A DNA stretch of 64,000 nucleotides from Pegoplata infirma. Lineage: Eukaryota > Arthropoda > Insecta > Diptera > Anthomyiidae. Location of the stretch: NCBI GenBank assembly GCA_963921195.1, contig OY992537.1:146950275-147014274 (forward strand). Direction: 5' to 3'. This document shows positions 21,600-32,972 of the stretch, piece after piece. Both the position numbers and the translations under genes were made by a program. Numbering within the stretch: the first letter of the stretch is position 1; each line of letters begins with the position of its first letter. The notes beneath the pieces are model-generated. The model worked only from the letters and a program-made list of their open reading frames with translations, did not search any database and was not told where the DNA came from.

Positions 21600-23090
21600 A
21601 TGCCGAAAGAAAAAAGATCCAACAGCAATATTTTGCATAAATATATTTCTGACAACAGAGCTGTATTCAAAACAGATGGAAATATTCTTTTTTGCAATGT
21701 GTGCCTCAAAGGAGTAGCTTTTGAGAGAAAATCCCAAGTGGACCAACATTTAAAAAGTCAAAAACACAAAAGTTTAGAGGACAAAAATGCGGAGAAGTTA
21801 TCTCAACCTCTAATTTCTAACCATGAAATTAGATCAAATCAATTTAACATGGATCTGTGCCAAGCTTTTATTTGTGCGGACATTCCGTTCTGTAAACTAA
21901 ATAATATTGAACTAAGAAATTTTTTTAAAAAATATATAAATGAAAGCATTCCCGACGAATCGACTCTTCGAAAATATTGTGTTGATAAGCTTTACACTGC
22001 ACAACTAAGTGATATAAAAGCCAAAATAAATTCAAATTTCCTGTGGATCTCTATTGATGAAACTACAGACATCGAAGGGCGTTATGTTGCCAATGTCATT
22101 GCAGGAATTTTGGATGAGGACGAAGAGAAAAGCAAACAAAAGTTCTTAATTAATACGGTTGAGTTGGAAAAAGCAAACCACGAAACCATTGCTCGTGCTT
22201 TTAACGACTCTATAGCTTTATTGGGTGAAAATTTCAATAAAAATCAAATACTGCTGTATGTGAGTGATGCTGCGCCATATATGGTTAAGTCAGCAAAGGT
22301 CTTAAAAGTATTTTATCCAAAAATGATTCATATTACATGTTTGGCCCATGCGATGCACCGTGTTGCAGAAGAAGTAAGAGACAGCTTCGATGATATTGAT
22401 TTATTGATTTCTTATGGGAAAAAAATATTTTGTAAAGCACCTACGCGTGTTTCCGCATATAAAGAGAAGTATCCCGATTTATGTCTACCTCCACAGCCTA
22501 TAACAACAAGGTGGGGAACGTGGTTGGAAGCTGTTATGTATTATGCTGAAAACTTTGACCAATTCAAGGATGTGGTAGAAGGATTCAACGATGATGAAGC
22601 AATATCAATTAAAAGAATTAAAAAAATTTTAAATTTACCAAATATAAAAGCTCAGGTAGTGTTTGTGTCTTCAAATTATGGCTTTATCTCTGAGACTATT
22701 GTAAAACTAGAGGAATCTAATCCATTGAGTAAGCAAATTAAATTAATTGATGATGCCATAAATAAAATTTATTCTGTGGAGGGTAGCTTTAGTAAGCAAA
22801 TTCGTATTAAACTTGATAAAGTTTTAAAAAAAAATGAAGGATTTAAAACCATAAAACAAATTGCTGGCATTTTTAACTTAAATTTAACCGAAAACAACGA
22901 AGTGGAAAATGAATATACCACAAAGGAACTAGCAGCATTTAAACATGCACCGATCACTTCTGTCGACGTTGAACGGTCGTTTTCCATGTTCAAAAGCTTT
23001 CTGAGGCCAAACAGACTTAAGTTTACTTTTGAAAATATTAAAAAATTTTTATGTATTTATATAAACAAAATTTTTTCTTATTGTTCTTAA
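21600..23090 (+). CDS. hAT-family transposase
   Basis: This 496-residue protein probably catalyses excision and integration of the surrounding hAT element in the nucleus. Numbered from the ATG at 21600, a BED-like zinc finger spans residues 32-56 (C32, C35, H50, H56). Catalytic-type acids are D153 (in SIDETTD), D223 (in SDAAPYM) and E458 (in DVERSFS). A CxxH-like CLAHAMH and RWGTW lie in the helical insertion, and the C-terminal dimerisation region follows E458. All triad residues are present and there are no stops, so it may be active. An upstream in-frame ATG at 21531 lies in a 71-bp duplication and has no conserved-looking residues; the 21600 start, just before the basic PKEKR, is preferred. 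Length is at the shorter end for hAT transposases. It resembles the CGGBP1/zinc-finger-type hAT group, from memory. Confidence 0.92.
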   Translation: MPKEKRSNSNILHKYISDNRAVFKTDGNILFCNVCLKGVAFERKSQVDQHLKSQKHKSLEDKNAEKLSQPLISNHEIRSNQFNMDLCQAFICADIPFCKLNNIELRNFFKKYINESIPDESTLRKYCVDKLYTAQLSDIKAKINSNFLWISIDETTDIEGRYVANVIAGILDEDEEKSKQKFLINTVELEKANHETIARAFNDSIALLGENFNKNQILLYVSDAAPYMVKSAKVLKVFYPKMIHITCLAHAMHRVAEEVRDSFDDIDLLISYGKKIFCKAPTRVSAYKEKYPDLCLPPQPITTRWGTWLEAVMYYAENFDQFKDVVEGFNDDEAISIKRIKKILNLPNIKAQVVFVSSNYGFISETIVKLEESNPLSKQIKLIDDAINKIYSVEGSFSKQIRIKLDKVLKKNEGFKTIKQIAGIFNLNLTENNEVENEYTTKELAAFKHAPITSVDVERSFSMFKSFLRPNRLKFTFENIKKFLCIYINKIFSYCS

Positions 23091-23471
23091 CTCATTTTAT
23101 ATGTAGATTCAAATATGTATCTAACAAGTGACTTAATTTACGTGGTTGTTTAACTTTTATAATTTTGTGTTTTACTATATTCTTGCTTGAAGTTTTGTGT
23201 TTATTGTACCTTATTTTCGTTTATAAGACTGAATTTTTACGTTTTTATTGTTTTTTCTTTTTATTTTTATCATTAATAAATGTTATAAAAAAAATTTTAA
23301 GTGCATATTTTTTAAATTTTTAGTGCATATTTTTCGATTTTTGATGCATGTTTTATGCGCATAAAACGTGATTTTAACTGCATAAAAGTCCGTACCCTAG
23401 TTATCATGATACCTTTTCTTTTCCTTTGAAGCAAATCGTAGATTTTCATAGAATTTCTATAGTATGTATAT

Positions 23472-25933
23472 TAGAGTGACTCAAAAAAAAAGTTGATGAT
23501 GTACCCCCCTCAAAATTAACTTTGACATGTTATATGAAGATTCCCAAAATATTTGGGCTCTAGCGATAATCTCCCGTGAGCTAAACCGCGTCAAAAAAGG
23601 GTCCAAAAATGGTATTTTTCATGAATAAAAAATTCAGTAAATTTTTTTTTGTCCAATGAATGACCAAATATAATAGATATTTAGGAATTCTTTGACACTG
23701 CATTAAAACATCTTAAAAATCTACCAACAGACTCGAGATAACGAGATGTTTTTGTCAGTTTTTTGATGCTTTTCAATTCGATTTTACTGAAAACTTAAAT
23801 AACTTTGGTATTTTTTGTCCGATTTTCACTTATAATACATCGTTAGAAAGGTGTTGACCACCGCTTGGGATTTTAGTCAAAAATTAACCCTTAAATGCAC
23901 TGTCTTACTTTTTTATAACATTTACTTCGACATCATTAAAAACCCATTTAATAACCACAAAAAGCATATCCTTGTGCAGGAAACACGATTAATTAATATA
24001 TTTGGCCACAATTAATTTAACCCATGCATGATCAAAATATTTTGGCAAACATTTTTAAAATTTTTTTGCGGAAATAATTGAAAGCTAGTTGTAATTAGGG
24101 TTGCCATTCGTACTGTTTTAAACAGTACATGTACTGTTTTTTATAAAAAGTACTGTTTTATGCACAGCACCTAAAACAGTACGTTTAAAGCGTGTACTGT
24201 TTTTGTACTGTTTTTTATACTCATCACCAAAATGTAACATTTTTCGAAAAATGTTTCATATTTGACAAAATTTTAATTCAATTTTTAAAAGGGAGCTAAA
24301 TGCAATTTAATTTTATACCACACTCAAAAAGAAATATTATTTGAAAAGTGGAAGACAACTAAATTCAATAATGATTTAGCTCCATTGCCATGTTTTCCTT
24401 CTTTTTATCTAAATTTTTCTGAAAAATAAGAAAAAGAGAAAATGGGAAAAAATTTATTTTATTGAGTACATTTCATTTAAAGTTCCGATTGCGGGCAGAC
24501 CCCTTTAGGTTCGGAACCATGGGTCCAGACCACCTTAGGCCCAGTCCCATTGGGTCTATTAAGGATCGTCATAGATTTGGATTCAACATATTTGCCCTTT
24601 TCGTCTACTTTGCTTAGTTTTTAGGATACGGGAATTTAAGGGCCCAAAAGGGTCTTTAGAATCTTAACGGGATAACTAAAAAACTATTACACGGAGGGAT
24701 TAAGACGGTCGTGTAAAGAACTACAAAAATGTATTTGGCATTTTTTTGTTTCGGCCATATTTTCTGAGAAATTAGGAACGCCCAAATTTTTAGATTCAAA
24801 TTGAGGAGTCCATACATTAAAAGAGGACCGGAGATTCTTTAGAAATTTTTAGAATCGAAAATGAACACTTTTTTGCTCTTTCTGGCTTAGTTATTGAAAC
24901 ATTTTTTGAAAAAAAAAATTTCCTTAAATTGCATAAAATTTACTAAACCTGAAGAAAAAACTTTATCAATTCTAAGAAAATAAATATGATGAACTAATTA
25001 ATAGCAAATTATGTCAAAGAAATTTCAAAATTTTTATTAAATTTTACTAAATTGTGAAAAAAAAAAACATTTTCCCAAAATGTTTGCCAAAATATTTTGA
25101 TCATGCATGGGTTAAATTAATTGTGGCCAAATATATTAATTAAACGTGTTTCCTGCACAAAGATATGCTTTTTGTGGTTATAAAATGGGTTTTTAATGAT
25201 GTCGAAGTAAATGTTATAAAAAAGTAAGACAGTGCAGTTAAGGGTTAATTTTTGACTAAAATAAACAAAACCTTATTTAATTTTATTTTTTTTAAGTATT
25301 ACAACTAGCTTTCAATAATTTCCACAAAAACTTTTTTAAAAATGTTTGCGAAAATATTTTGATCATGCATGGGTTAAATTAATTGTGGACAAATATATTA
25401 ATTAAACGTGTTTCCTGCACAAAGATATGCTTTTTGTGGTTATAAAACGGTTTTTAATGATGTCGAAGTAAATGTTATAAAAAAGTAACATAGTGCAGTT
25501 AAGGGTTAATTTTTGACTAAAATCCCAAGCGGTGCTTAACACGTTTCTAACGATGTATTATAAGTGAAAATCGGACAAAAAATACCAAAGTTATTAAGGT
25601 TTTCAGTAAAATCGAATTGAAAAGCAACAAAAAACTGACATAAACATCTCGTTATCTCGAGTCTGTGGTTAGATTTTTAAGATGTTTTAATGCAAGTCAA
25701 AGAATTCCTAAATATCTATTATATTTGGTCATTCATTGGACAAAAAAAAAATTACTGAATTTTTTATTCATGAAAAATACTATTTTTGGACGCTTTTTTG
25801 ACGCGGTTTAGCTCACGGGAGATTATCGCTAGAGCCCAAATATTTTAGGAATCTTCATAAAACATGTCAAAGTTAATTTTGAGGGGGGTACAACTTCAAC
25901 TTTTTTTTTGCCCATATAAGGTGAGTCGGTCTA
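23472..25933. mobile_element. Foldback element, TAGAGTGACTC ends
   Basis: Inverted arms of about 600 bp (23472-24100 and about 25298-25933) are flanked by perfect 8-bp duplications ATGTATAT (23464-23471, 25934-25941). The right arm holds a tandem duplication of about 270 bp (about 25070 and 25340, phrase GATCATGCATGGGTTAAATT). The centre (24104-25060) begins AGGGTTGCCATTCGTACTG with ACAGTAC repeats, like the left end of another hAT-type insertion whose right end I cannot find. No ORF. Same end type as 31255-32364. Confidence 0.85.
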
Positions 25934-26545
25934 ATGTATATCCTTTAAATCTATTATGGAAAATTTTCAAAATTTACTAGTTTTTTCTGTAGAAAAAATG
26001 CTAAAAGTACATCATTTAAAAATACTGCTCTTTTACGACTTCTCAAAATCTTAAAAGGCAATGCCACGTTTTGGATACCAATTCCGGGATATTTATAAAA
26101 AGTTAAGGGTTTTTACAGCAACGAGTATATCTAACCTTACAAGAATTTTCGTTATTGTTTCTTGAGGGTACAAAAAATTTCTTAGGGCCGATGACTTATA
26201 TTTGCTGCGAAAATCTTTGGGGGAATTCAAGATATAAAACAAGAGTTAATCAAATTTGAATTTTATTATAACACTATCGAAACTTTGGCGGTTTCAAATG
26301 ATGTGCTAATCGCTGAACACGCAAAGTACACTTGCAATTTTTAGTCAAGTTTCTGTGTCAAATACAACCCAAGTGTTTGTGTGTAAGCTAACCAAGTTTT
26401 TGTTTTTAAAAATTGGCTAAATTCCGCAAAATTACTTGATGGATTGTAAGTGTTTTTTGCGTGTAGTAAATTTTAAGAAAAACATTTTTTGGGGATGAGA
26501 AATTTAAAGTTGGGGATGTCATCCCAAAAAAAACTAGCGACCCTG

Positions 26546-27365
26546 ATATCAACTGGGATTGAAATTTCTGGAAAATCTATTAGTGTCCAGCCAAACTGAC
26601 ACGTGAAATCATAGCTGGGCATAGATTTTGAGAAAACCGGTTTTAAAAAATTGTCTACTACTAATGGTCATAAAATCTGGGATTAAAATTTCTGGGAAAG
26701 CTATTAAAGTGTCCAGCCAAACTGACACGTGGAGTCATAGCTGGGCATCTCTAGTTTCCAAAACTGGTTGCGTGATTCAAATCGGCCGAACTGATTTTGA
26801 GAAAACCGGTTTTAAAAAATTGTCTACTACTAATGGTCATAAAATATGGGATTAAAATTTCTGGGAAGGCTATTTAAGTGTCCAGCCATACTGATACGTG
26901 GAATCATAGCTGAGCATCTATAGTTTTCAAAACTTGTCGCGTGATTCAAATCCGCCGAACCGATTTAGAAAAACCCGGTTTTAAAAAAGGGTCTACTACT
27001 ATAGCCCATAAAAATTGGGATTAAAATTTCTGGGAAAGCTATTAAAGTGTCTAGCCAAACTGACACGTGGAATCATAGCTGGGCATCTCTAGTTTCCAAA
27101 ACTGGTCGCATGACCCAAATCGGCTGAACCGATTTTAAGAAATCCAGTTTTATAAAAGGGTCTACTACTATTGCCCATAAGATCTGGGATAAAAATTTCT
27201 GGGAAAGTCATTAAAGTGTCTAGCCATATTGATACGTGGAATCATAGCTGAGCATCTATAGTTTCCAAAACTGGTAGCGTGATTCAAATCCGCCGAACTG
27301 ATTTAGAAAAAACCGGTTTTAAAAAAGGGTCTACTACTAAAGGTCATAAAATCTGGGATTAAAAT
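26546..27365. repeat. Satellite B, block 3
   Basis: About five further ~169-bp units after the hAT-like nest, ending within a unit at a TTTTCTATAGAAAATTTTCG minisatellite. Confidence 0.88.
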
Positions 27366-27596
27366 TTCTATAATAAATTTTTTTAGAGAAAATTTTCGAT
27401 AGTAAGTTTTTTAAAAAAAAAATTTCAATAATAGTTTTTCTATAGAAAATAATAAATTTTTCTAAAGAAAATTTTCGATAATAAATTTTTGTATAGAAAA
27501 TTTTCTTTTCCATAGTAAGTTTTTTTAAAGAAAATTTTCGATATTAATTTTTGGATAGAAAATTTTCGATAGTAAATTTTTCTATAGAAAATTTTC
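27366..27596. repeat. Short-period minisatellite
   Basis: About eight diverged ~30-bp units built on the near-palindrome TTTTTCTATAGAAAATTTTC. The symmetry makes the region able to form hairpins. Confidence 0.75.
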
Positions 27597-28311
27597 CAGT
27601 GTTGGCTACCGTTACCCTTTCAATACCGTTACCGATTAAAAACCCTTTGATATTGACTACCGTTACCGTTACCAATACCGAAATAAAAAAATTTAAATAC
27701 CGTTACCGATAAAAAACCGTTACCTTTATTCGGATATTTACCGGTATTATATCGGTTTTGTTTCGGTTGTCTTAATATTACTTATTTTAATTTTTTCTGG
27801 ATTCAAAAACAGTAAAATTTTTTCAAATAAAGGAAAAATAATTTTTTTTCTTTATTGCCAATTGTATTGTTATTTGGACAAAGGCTATGAGGATATTTAC
27901 CGGTATTATATCGGCTTTGTTTCGGTTGTCTTAATATTACTTATTTTAATTTTTTCTGGATTAAAAACAGTAAAATTTTTTCAAATAAAGGAAAATAAAA
28001 TTTTTTCCTTTATTGCCAATTGTATTGTTATTTGGACAAAGGCAATGAGGATGTCGGCCCAACCAGTGACCACATTCGCAATAAACTAAATTTTGGCAAA
28101 GTAAATGTGAAAATCGGTCCAACCAATGATCACATTCCCAATTCACTCAAAAAGTTCCAAAGAGAAATGTGAGTGCCACGTATTGTAAACATTCTCCAGT
28201 GGGAAGAGACAAACCTGAATTGTGGCAAATCGTGTTTCTGGCGGTGTCATTCATTCAGGAAAGCGTAGAGAGATTGTTTTATGGAGTTAAATACATAATG
28301 AGCCCTACTCG
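27597..28311 (+). pseudogene. hAT relic with transposase C-terminal trace
   Basis: It starts CAGTGTTGGCTACCGTTACC with many CCGTTACC repeats, a form typical of hAT ends. A direct duplication of about 170 bp follows (about 27723-27895 and 27896-28052, phrase ATTTACCGGTATTATATCGG). At about 28200-28310 the plus strand reads ESVERLFYGVKYIMSPTRT, close to the hAT dimerisation motif (SVERLFS.. followed by SPxRT). It is a decayed copy without a clear right end. Confidence 0.55.
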
Positions 28312-29439
28312 TACACTCAGAAAAAAAAAAAATCTGTCGAAAATCTGTAAAACAACTTTCAGTTTGAATTAGAAATTTTTTAGAAGATTTTAAAATGGAT
28401 ATTTAACCTAAGTTTTGTCATTCAGTTTTAGAGAATCACAAAATTGTTTCTGTATTTTTACTGACTCTGCTGATTATACTGATTATTTATTTTTGTTAAA
28501 ATTTCAGCAGATCATTTTACAATTTTACAAACATTTTTTGTTGACATTTTTTTTAAGAAAGTTCTAAAAATTTTTTTAACCCATTTTGGACCAAGATTCA
28601 ATTTTATTTTTCTTTTTTGTAAAAAGGTACTTTTTTGCGTAATTAGCACACGCTGATCTCAAAAATCTTGTCAAAAAAAAATTTCAAAGGGCCGTTATCC
28701 CAGAAAAGCCTGCATTTCAACTTTTTATGCAATTTTAATATTTGGATTTATTTGCAATTTTATTAATTTATTTCATTATTTTCAAAATAAATAGTTTCAA
28801 AATACTTCAAATTACCAGAATTTTATAATAAGTTAAATCTAAAAAAAAATAAAATTAATCAAAAAAATTAAAAGCCGAAAATCAAAAAATGCTAAATTTT
28901 CGTTTTTGCTTGAAACAATTTCTGTGCTGATTTGCATTGCATTTCATGGACATATAAATTGCGGTGGACAAGTGGGGATATTTTTTTTTTCAATTGCAGA
29001 AAGATGAGACTTAACATTCGTACCCATATGTACCCGAAATTCCACTTTTTTCATATATAAATATTTTTTTGAAAAAGGTGTTCTCTACTGTTCGAAAAAT
29101 CGAACAGAGGATCAAAATGAGTTAATTGTTAATTCAAATTTAAGCGATTAAAACTAAACATTGTTCAAATGTAAAAAAAAAAATCAGCTGACACCGCCCG
29201 GCCTCGCCCTTAAAAAAACATCCCCTGAAACATCATTGCCAAGTTTTCTTATCCTGTCATTTTTTTATCAAGACCACGCAATTTCGATATTTAGGCTGTT
29301 TATTTGAAATCAGCAGATTTTTCTGCTTTCTTAACAGTTTTTTCTGCAGATTCTACCTGTAGCCCGTTTCTGTAATTAAAGTGAGAAGTTTTCGCATCGA
29401 AAAATATCAAACAAAAAATTCCACCGTTTCTCGACTCTG
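28312..29439. other. Unassigned AT-rich sequence
   Basis: It opens with a CACTCAGAAAAAAA-like phrase that resembles a MITE terminus without a partner. No credible ORF, RNA gene or repeat boundary otherwise. Confidence 0.5.
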
Positions 29440-29902
29440 CACTGTGGTTCCAAATCCAAATCTAGGTGGACAAAAGTCTAAAAAGTTTGAACCTCTAAAT
29501 TAAAAAAGGGTAGGTGTTTTAAATAGCTAACAACATGCCTAGACTAGACGCAAAATATTTTGATTAAATAAGGGGTTTAACTTTGTCCCCGCAACACTAG
29601 AACATCAATGTTTGTTCACGAAAATGTTTGTAATTAAAAACTAAGGAAATCAATACAAAACTAAGTAGCTTATACCAAGTGAATTATTTACAGGAGATTG
29701 CCGTGAATTGTTTTTTATATAGCCATGGGTATATACTTATCAAAAAAATTTTCATGGGTTCGAAATTTTTTCGCGATTTCTTAATATCGGTTTTTGAAGT
29801 TAGGGTCATAAGTAAAAAAAAAAAAATAGATTATCAATATTTCAAAGCTTGCCAAAAAAAACCGCTCTAAGTTGCGGGCAAGCCACTATATACATCTCTT
29901 AA

Positions 29903-30409
29903 CCCTTTGACGACCATACATTTTCTGCCGAACCGATTTTAAGTTTCTGTTCATGGTCGTGATCTATAACCTTATAATAGTTATGAAACAAAAAATTGGA
30001 CCCCTAAGCCCACTCCTTCCCCCTTATTTTTTTTGGTGAAAAAATTTGCCCTTTGACGATTCCGCAGTTCCGGCCAAAGCAATCTGCTACTTGCAGTGAT
30101 TTTTAAGATCTGCAACTCAATAATAGTTACCCTACAAGAATTTGGACCTCTAAACCCGCTTCTTGCCCCCGATTTTGCTCTTCAAGTGAAGATCCTTTTA
30201 TCCCTAAAATAGAGAATATCATTTTACAAACTTTGAGGGCTTAGAGTGCGTAAGTGGATCACATTAGAGACTTACTGTAAACTAGACTTTTGTTGCCCAA
30301 ACAATATTCTACAATTCTTTTTTTACGACATTTACCCAATCTTTCATTTGAACAAAACTAATAGCCAAAAACGCTTTGGCAAGTATACTTGCCTGTGGTC
30401 GTTAAAGGG
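29903..30409. mobile_element. piggyBac/Kolobok-like MITE with TTAA duplication
   Basis: The 507-bp element has TIRs CCCTTTGACGACC / GGTCGTTAAAGGG and TTAA on both sides (29899-29902, 30410-30413). CCC ends with a TTAA target fit piggyBac. No ORF. Confidence 0.82.
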
Positions 30410-30460
30410 TTAAAGTAACTATCAGAGAGTATGTTTCATCTTTCATCTCATCCAGCGGCG

Positions 30461-32972
30461 CACAGTGAGACAGCCCCATACTAACCGCGGCAAAAAATAG
30501 TTTTTGGCGTGTCGTCCAATTTGGATGAAATTTTCACAGTATATTAACAGATATATGAGTAACAATTCCCTGAAATTTCAGCCTCATAACTTCATTACTT
30601 TTTGGTCTAGAGCAAGTCAAAGTTGAGGTATGCCAAAGCGCTTGAAATATGTTAGTTCAATATGTAACATTCAAAAGCTTATTAATAAAAAAATACATGA
30701 TAAATAAAACTTTAAAGTATTTTTTTAATTAATTTAGTTGTTGTAAAATGAGTAGATGAAAAAATAAACTAAAAAAAAAAAAACTCAAAAAAATTTCTTA
30801 ACAACAGAATTGTGGTGTAAAAATTGAACATTTTGCATTTTCAATGGACTAGGAAATATAGAGCAGCCCCTCGCCCTAGGTGCAGACTTATATCAAATGA
30901 AAGTTTGAAGTCTCAGCTTTCATTTAAAGTAAAGGACATATAACAAAAGTTTGCAAAAGTACTTTAAACATACAAAAAAATACAAGAAATATGCAACGCG
31001 CACATTCTGTCGCTATACGTATGTTAGCATGCAATAGCATGTTATTTTTTTAATTGTTTACACATATTCACTTATTGTTTATTTTTATTTTATTTACATT
31101 ATTCATTTGATTGATAATTTTTTTGAAGGTCATTGACTTTGGGTTAGATAGTTGCATAATTTTTAATTTAAATTGATAGTGCAAGCTGTTGTTCTTATCT
31201 AAGTTGTGTTATGCTCACTTTGTAATGTGGTTAGTTTAATTGTTATATGTACATTAGAGTGTCCCTTATTTTGGAAATGTTGGAAATCTTGAGACGGTAC
31301 CCCCTCATTTTTTTCCTTTTGACTTAAAAATAACTCAGGAAAAATTTTACGCCCCTAGGACCACGCCTTCCCTACGCGACGGGGCCTTAAAGAGCGGGGC
31401 ATTAAAAATCATTTTTCCATACAAACCAAAAAAATTTTTTTTTGATTTTTAATTTTTTTGTTATTAATTATAATATTACTTGGTTTGCTTATTCACGACA
31501 AAAAATTTGATTTTGGTGGGATAAGTCTTTCAGCGCTAAAAAATTTTTCGCAAAAAAAAAATTTGAGCCGCCGGGGTCCTACAGTAAAAAATTTTTAAAA
31601 AATATTTTTTTTTAGTTTTGACCAGCAACGGTTTTAGCTGCTATGTTTCTTTTAATGATATATATTCCAAAAAAAAAATTATTCATATCTGTGACATCTT
31701 TATCTTTTTCGAAAAAAAAATTTTGAGCCGTAGGGATCCTACGGTAAAAATTTTTTAAAAAATATTTTTTTTTTAGTTTTGAAAAGCAACGGTTTTAGTT
31801 GTTATGTTGTTTTTAATGATATATATTCCAAAAAAAATATTATTCATATTTGTGACATCTTGATCGTGTATCGAAAAAAATCAACAATGCATTTTTTACC
31901 CTTTTTTAGAACACGATACAGATGTCACAGATACAAAAAATATTTTTTTATGAATATATATCATTTAAAGCAACATAGCAGCTAAAATCGTTGCTGGTCA
32001 AAACTAAAAAAAAAATATTTTTTAAAAATTTTTTACTGTAGGACCCGGGCGGCTCAAATTTTTTTTTGCGAAAAATTTTTTAGCGCTGAAAGACTTATCC
32101 CACCAAAATCAAATTTTTTGTCGTGAATAAGCAAACCAAGTAATATAATAAATAATAACAAAAAAATTAAAAATCAAAAAAAAATTTTTTTGGTTTGTAT
32201 GGAAAAATGATTTTTAAGGCCCCGCTCTTTAAGGCCCCGTCGCGTAGGGAAGGCGTGGTCCTAGGGGCGTAAAATTTTTCCTGAGTTATTTTTAAGTCAA
32301 AAGGAAAAAAATGAGCGGGTACCGTCTCAAGATTTCCAACATTTCCAAAATAAGGGACACTCTAATGTACATTGAATTTAGTTGTTGCATTATTTATTGG
32401 GTTAAGTAATAATGAGTGTTCTTGTAATGATCTCTTTTGATAAGAGATTAGCATTTCTCCAACATATTGAAAAAACTAGAATACCATGATGATAATAAAA
32501 AAATATTGATAGAGTAAAAAAAAAATTGTTCTCTTTTATTGCATTTCCATGGGAGGTGGGCGTAATAGTGGGCGTGTTATTGTTATTTTTGCATGAAACA
32601 TTTTAAATGATATAAATTACAGTAATATCAAATTTGAAGGTTGTACCTAAAATATTTTAGAAAATATGGCACTTTTTATGTTGAGGTTGTATGGGTGGTG
32701 GGGGTAAAAGTGGGACAAAGTTCAAAATTTTTTCCGATAATGTTTGTAACAATATAACATTCAAGTATACCAAAATTGAAAGTTATACCAAAAAGTATTA
32801 CGGACAATACGGCATTTTACAAATTTCGATTGTATGGGAGGTGGGCGTAAAAGTGGGCGTATTTTCATAATTTTTTTTTAAAAAAACTGGAATTGTCTCA
32901 AAAATAACCTGTACAAAATTTCAGAGCTCTACAATGACTCATTGTATTAAATGCCGGCGTTGTCTCACTGTG
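30461..32972. mobile_element. Transib-like element, CACAGTG ends and CGGCG duplication
   Basis: TIRs CACAGTGAGACA / TGTCTCACTGTG are flanked by perfect GC-rich 5-bp duplications CGGCG (30456-30460, 32973-32977). The outermost heptamer equals the CACAGTG core used by RAG recombination signals; Transib elements are the known relatives. Removing the foldback at 31255-32364 leaves about 1.39 kb with GTGGGCGTAAAAGTGGGCGT repeats and no transposase. Probably non-autonomous. Confidence 0.75.
31255..32364. mobile_element. Near-perfect foldback element, TAGAGTGTCCC ends
   Basis: The 1110-bp element is almost wholly one inverted repeat (arms of about 530 bp, centre near 31880-31900), flanked by perfect 8-bp duplications ATGTACAT (31247-31254, 32365-32372). 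The left arm carries a second diverged copy of the GGTTTTAG..ATATATTCC segment. No gene. The 8-bp TSD and TAGAGTG ends are shared with 23472-25933. Confidence 0.9.

Larger units (their letters stand above)
20742..23399 (+). mobile_element. Complete hAT DNA transposon with transposase
   Basis: TIRs of 21 bp, TAGGGTTCGGACTTTTATGC-type with one internal difference, are flanked by perfect 8-bp duplications GTTATCAT (20734-20741, 23400-23407). Subterminal sequences carry repeated TGCATATTTTTGCATATTTT words on both sides. One uninterrupted transposase frame lies inside. The 2658-bp length, TSD and protein all fit an autonomous hAT. It sits within the hAT-like element at 20310-26545. Confidence 0.93.
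20310..26545. mobile_element. hAT-like element (longer relative of 48112-48709), heavily interrupted
   Basis: The right end (GGGGATG, poly-A, CTAGCGACCCTG at 26545) and the internal phrases GTGAGATTTATAAAGAAAAA, AAACCTGGATCGTAGT and GATGTGCTAATCGCT match, in order, the 598-bp element at 48112-48709. Removing three nested elements (20454-20675, 20742-23399, 23472-25933) leaves about 0.88 kb. The extra ~280 bp near 26000-26300 are absent from the short copy, which therefore looks like an internal-deletion derivative. The left terminus is not recognisable; satellite B flanks both sides. Confidence 0.7.
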
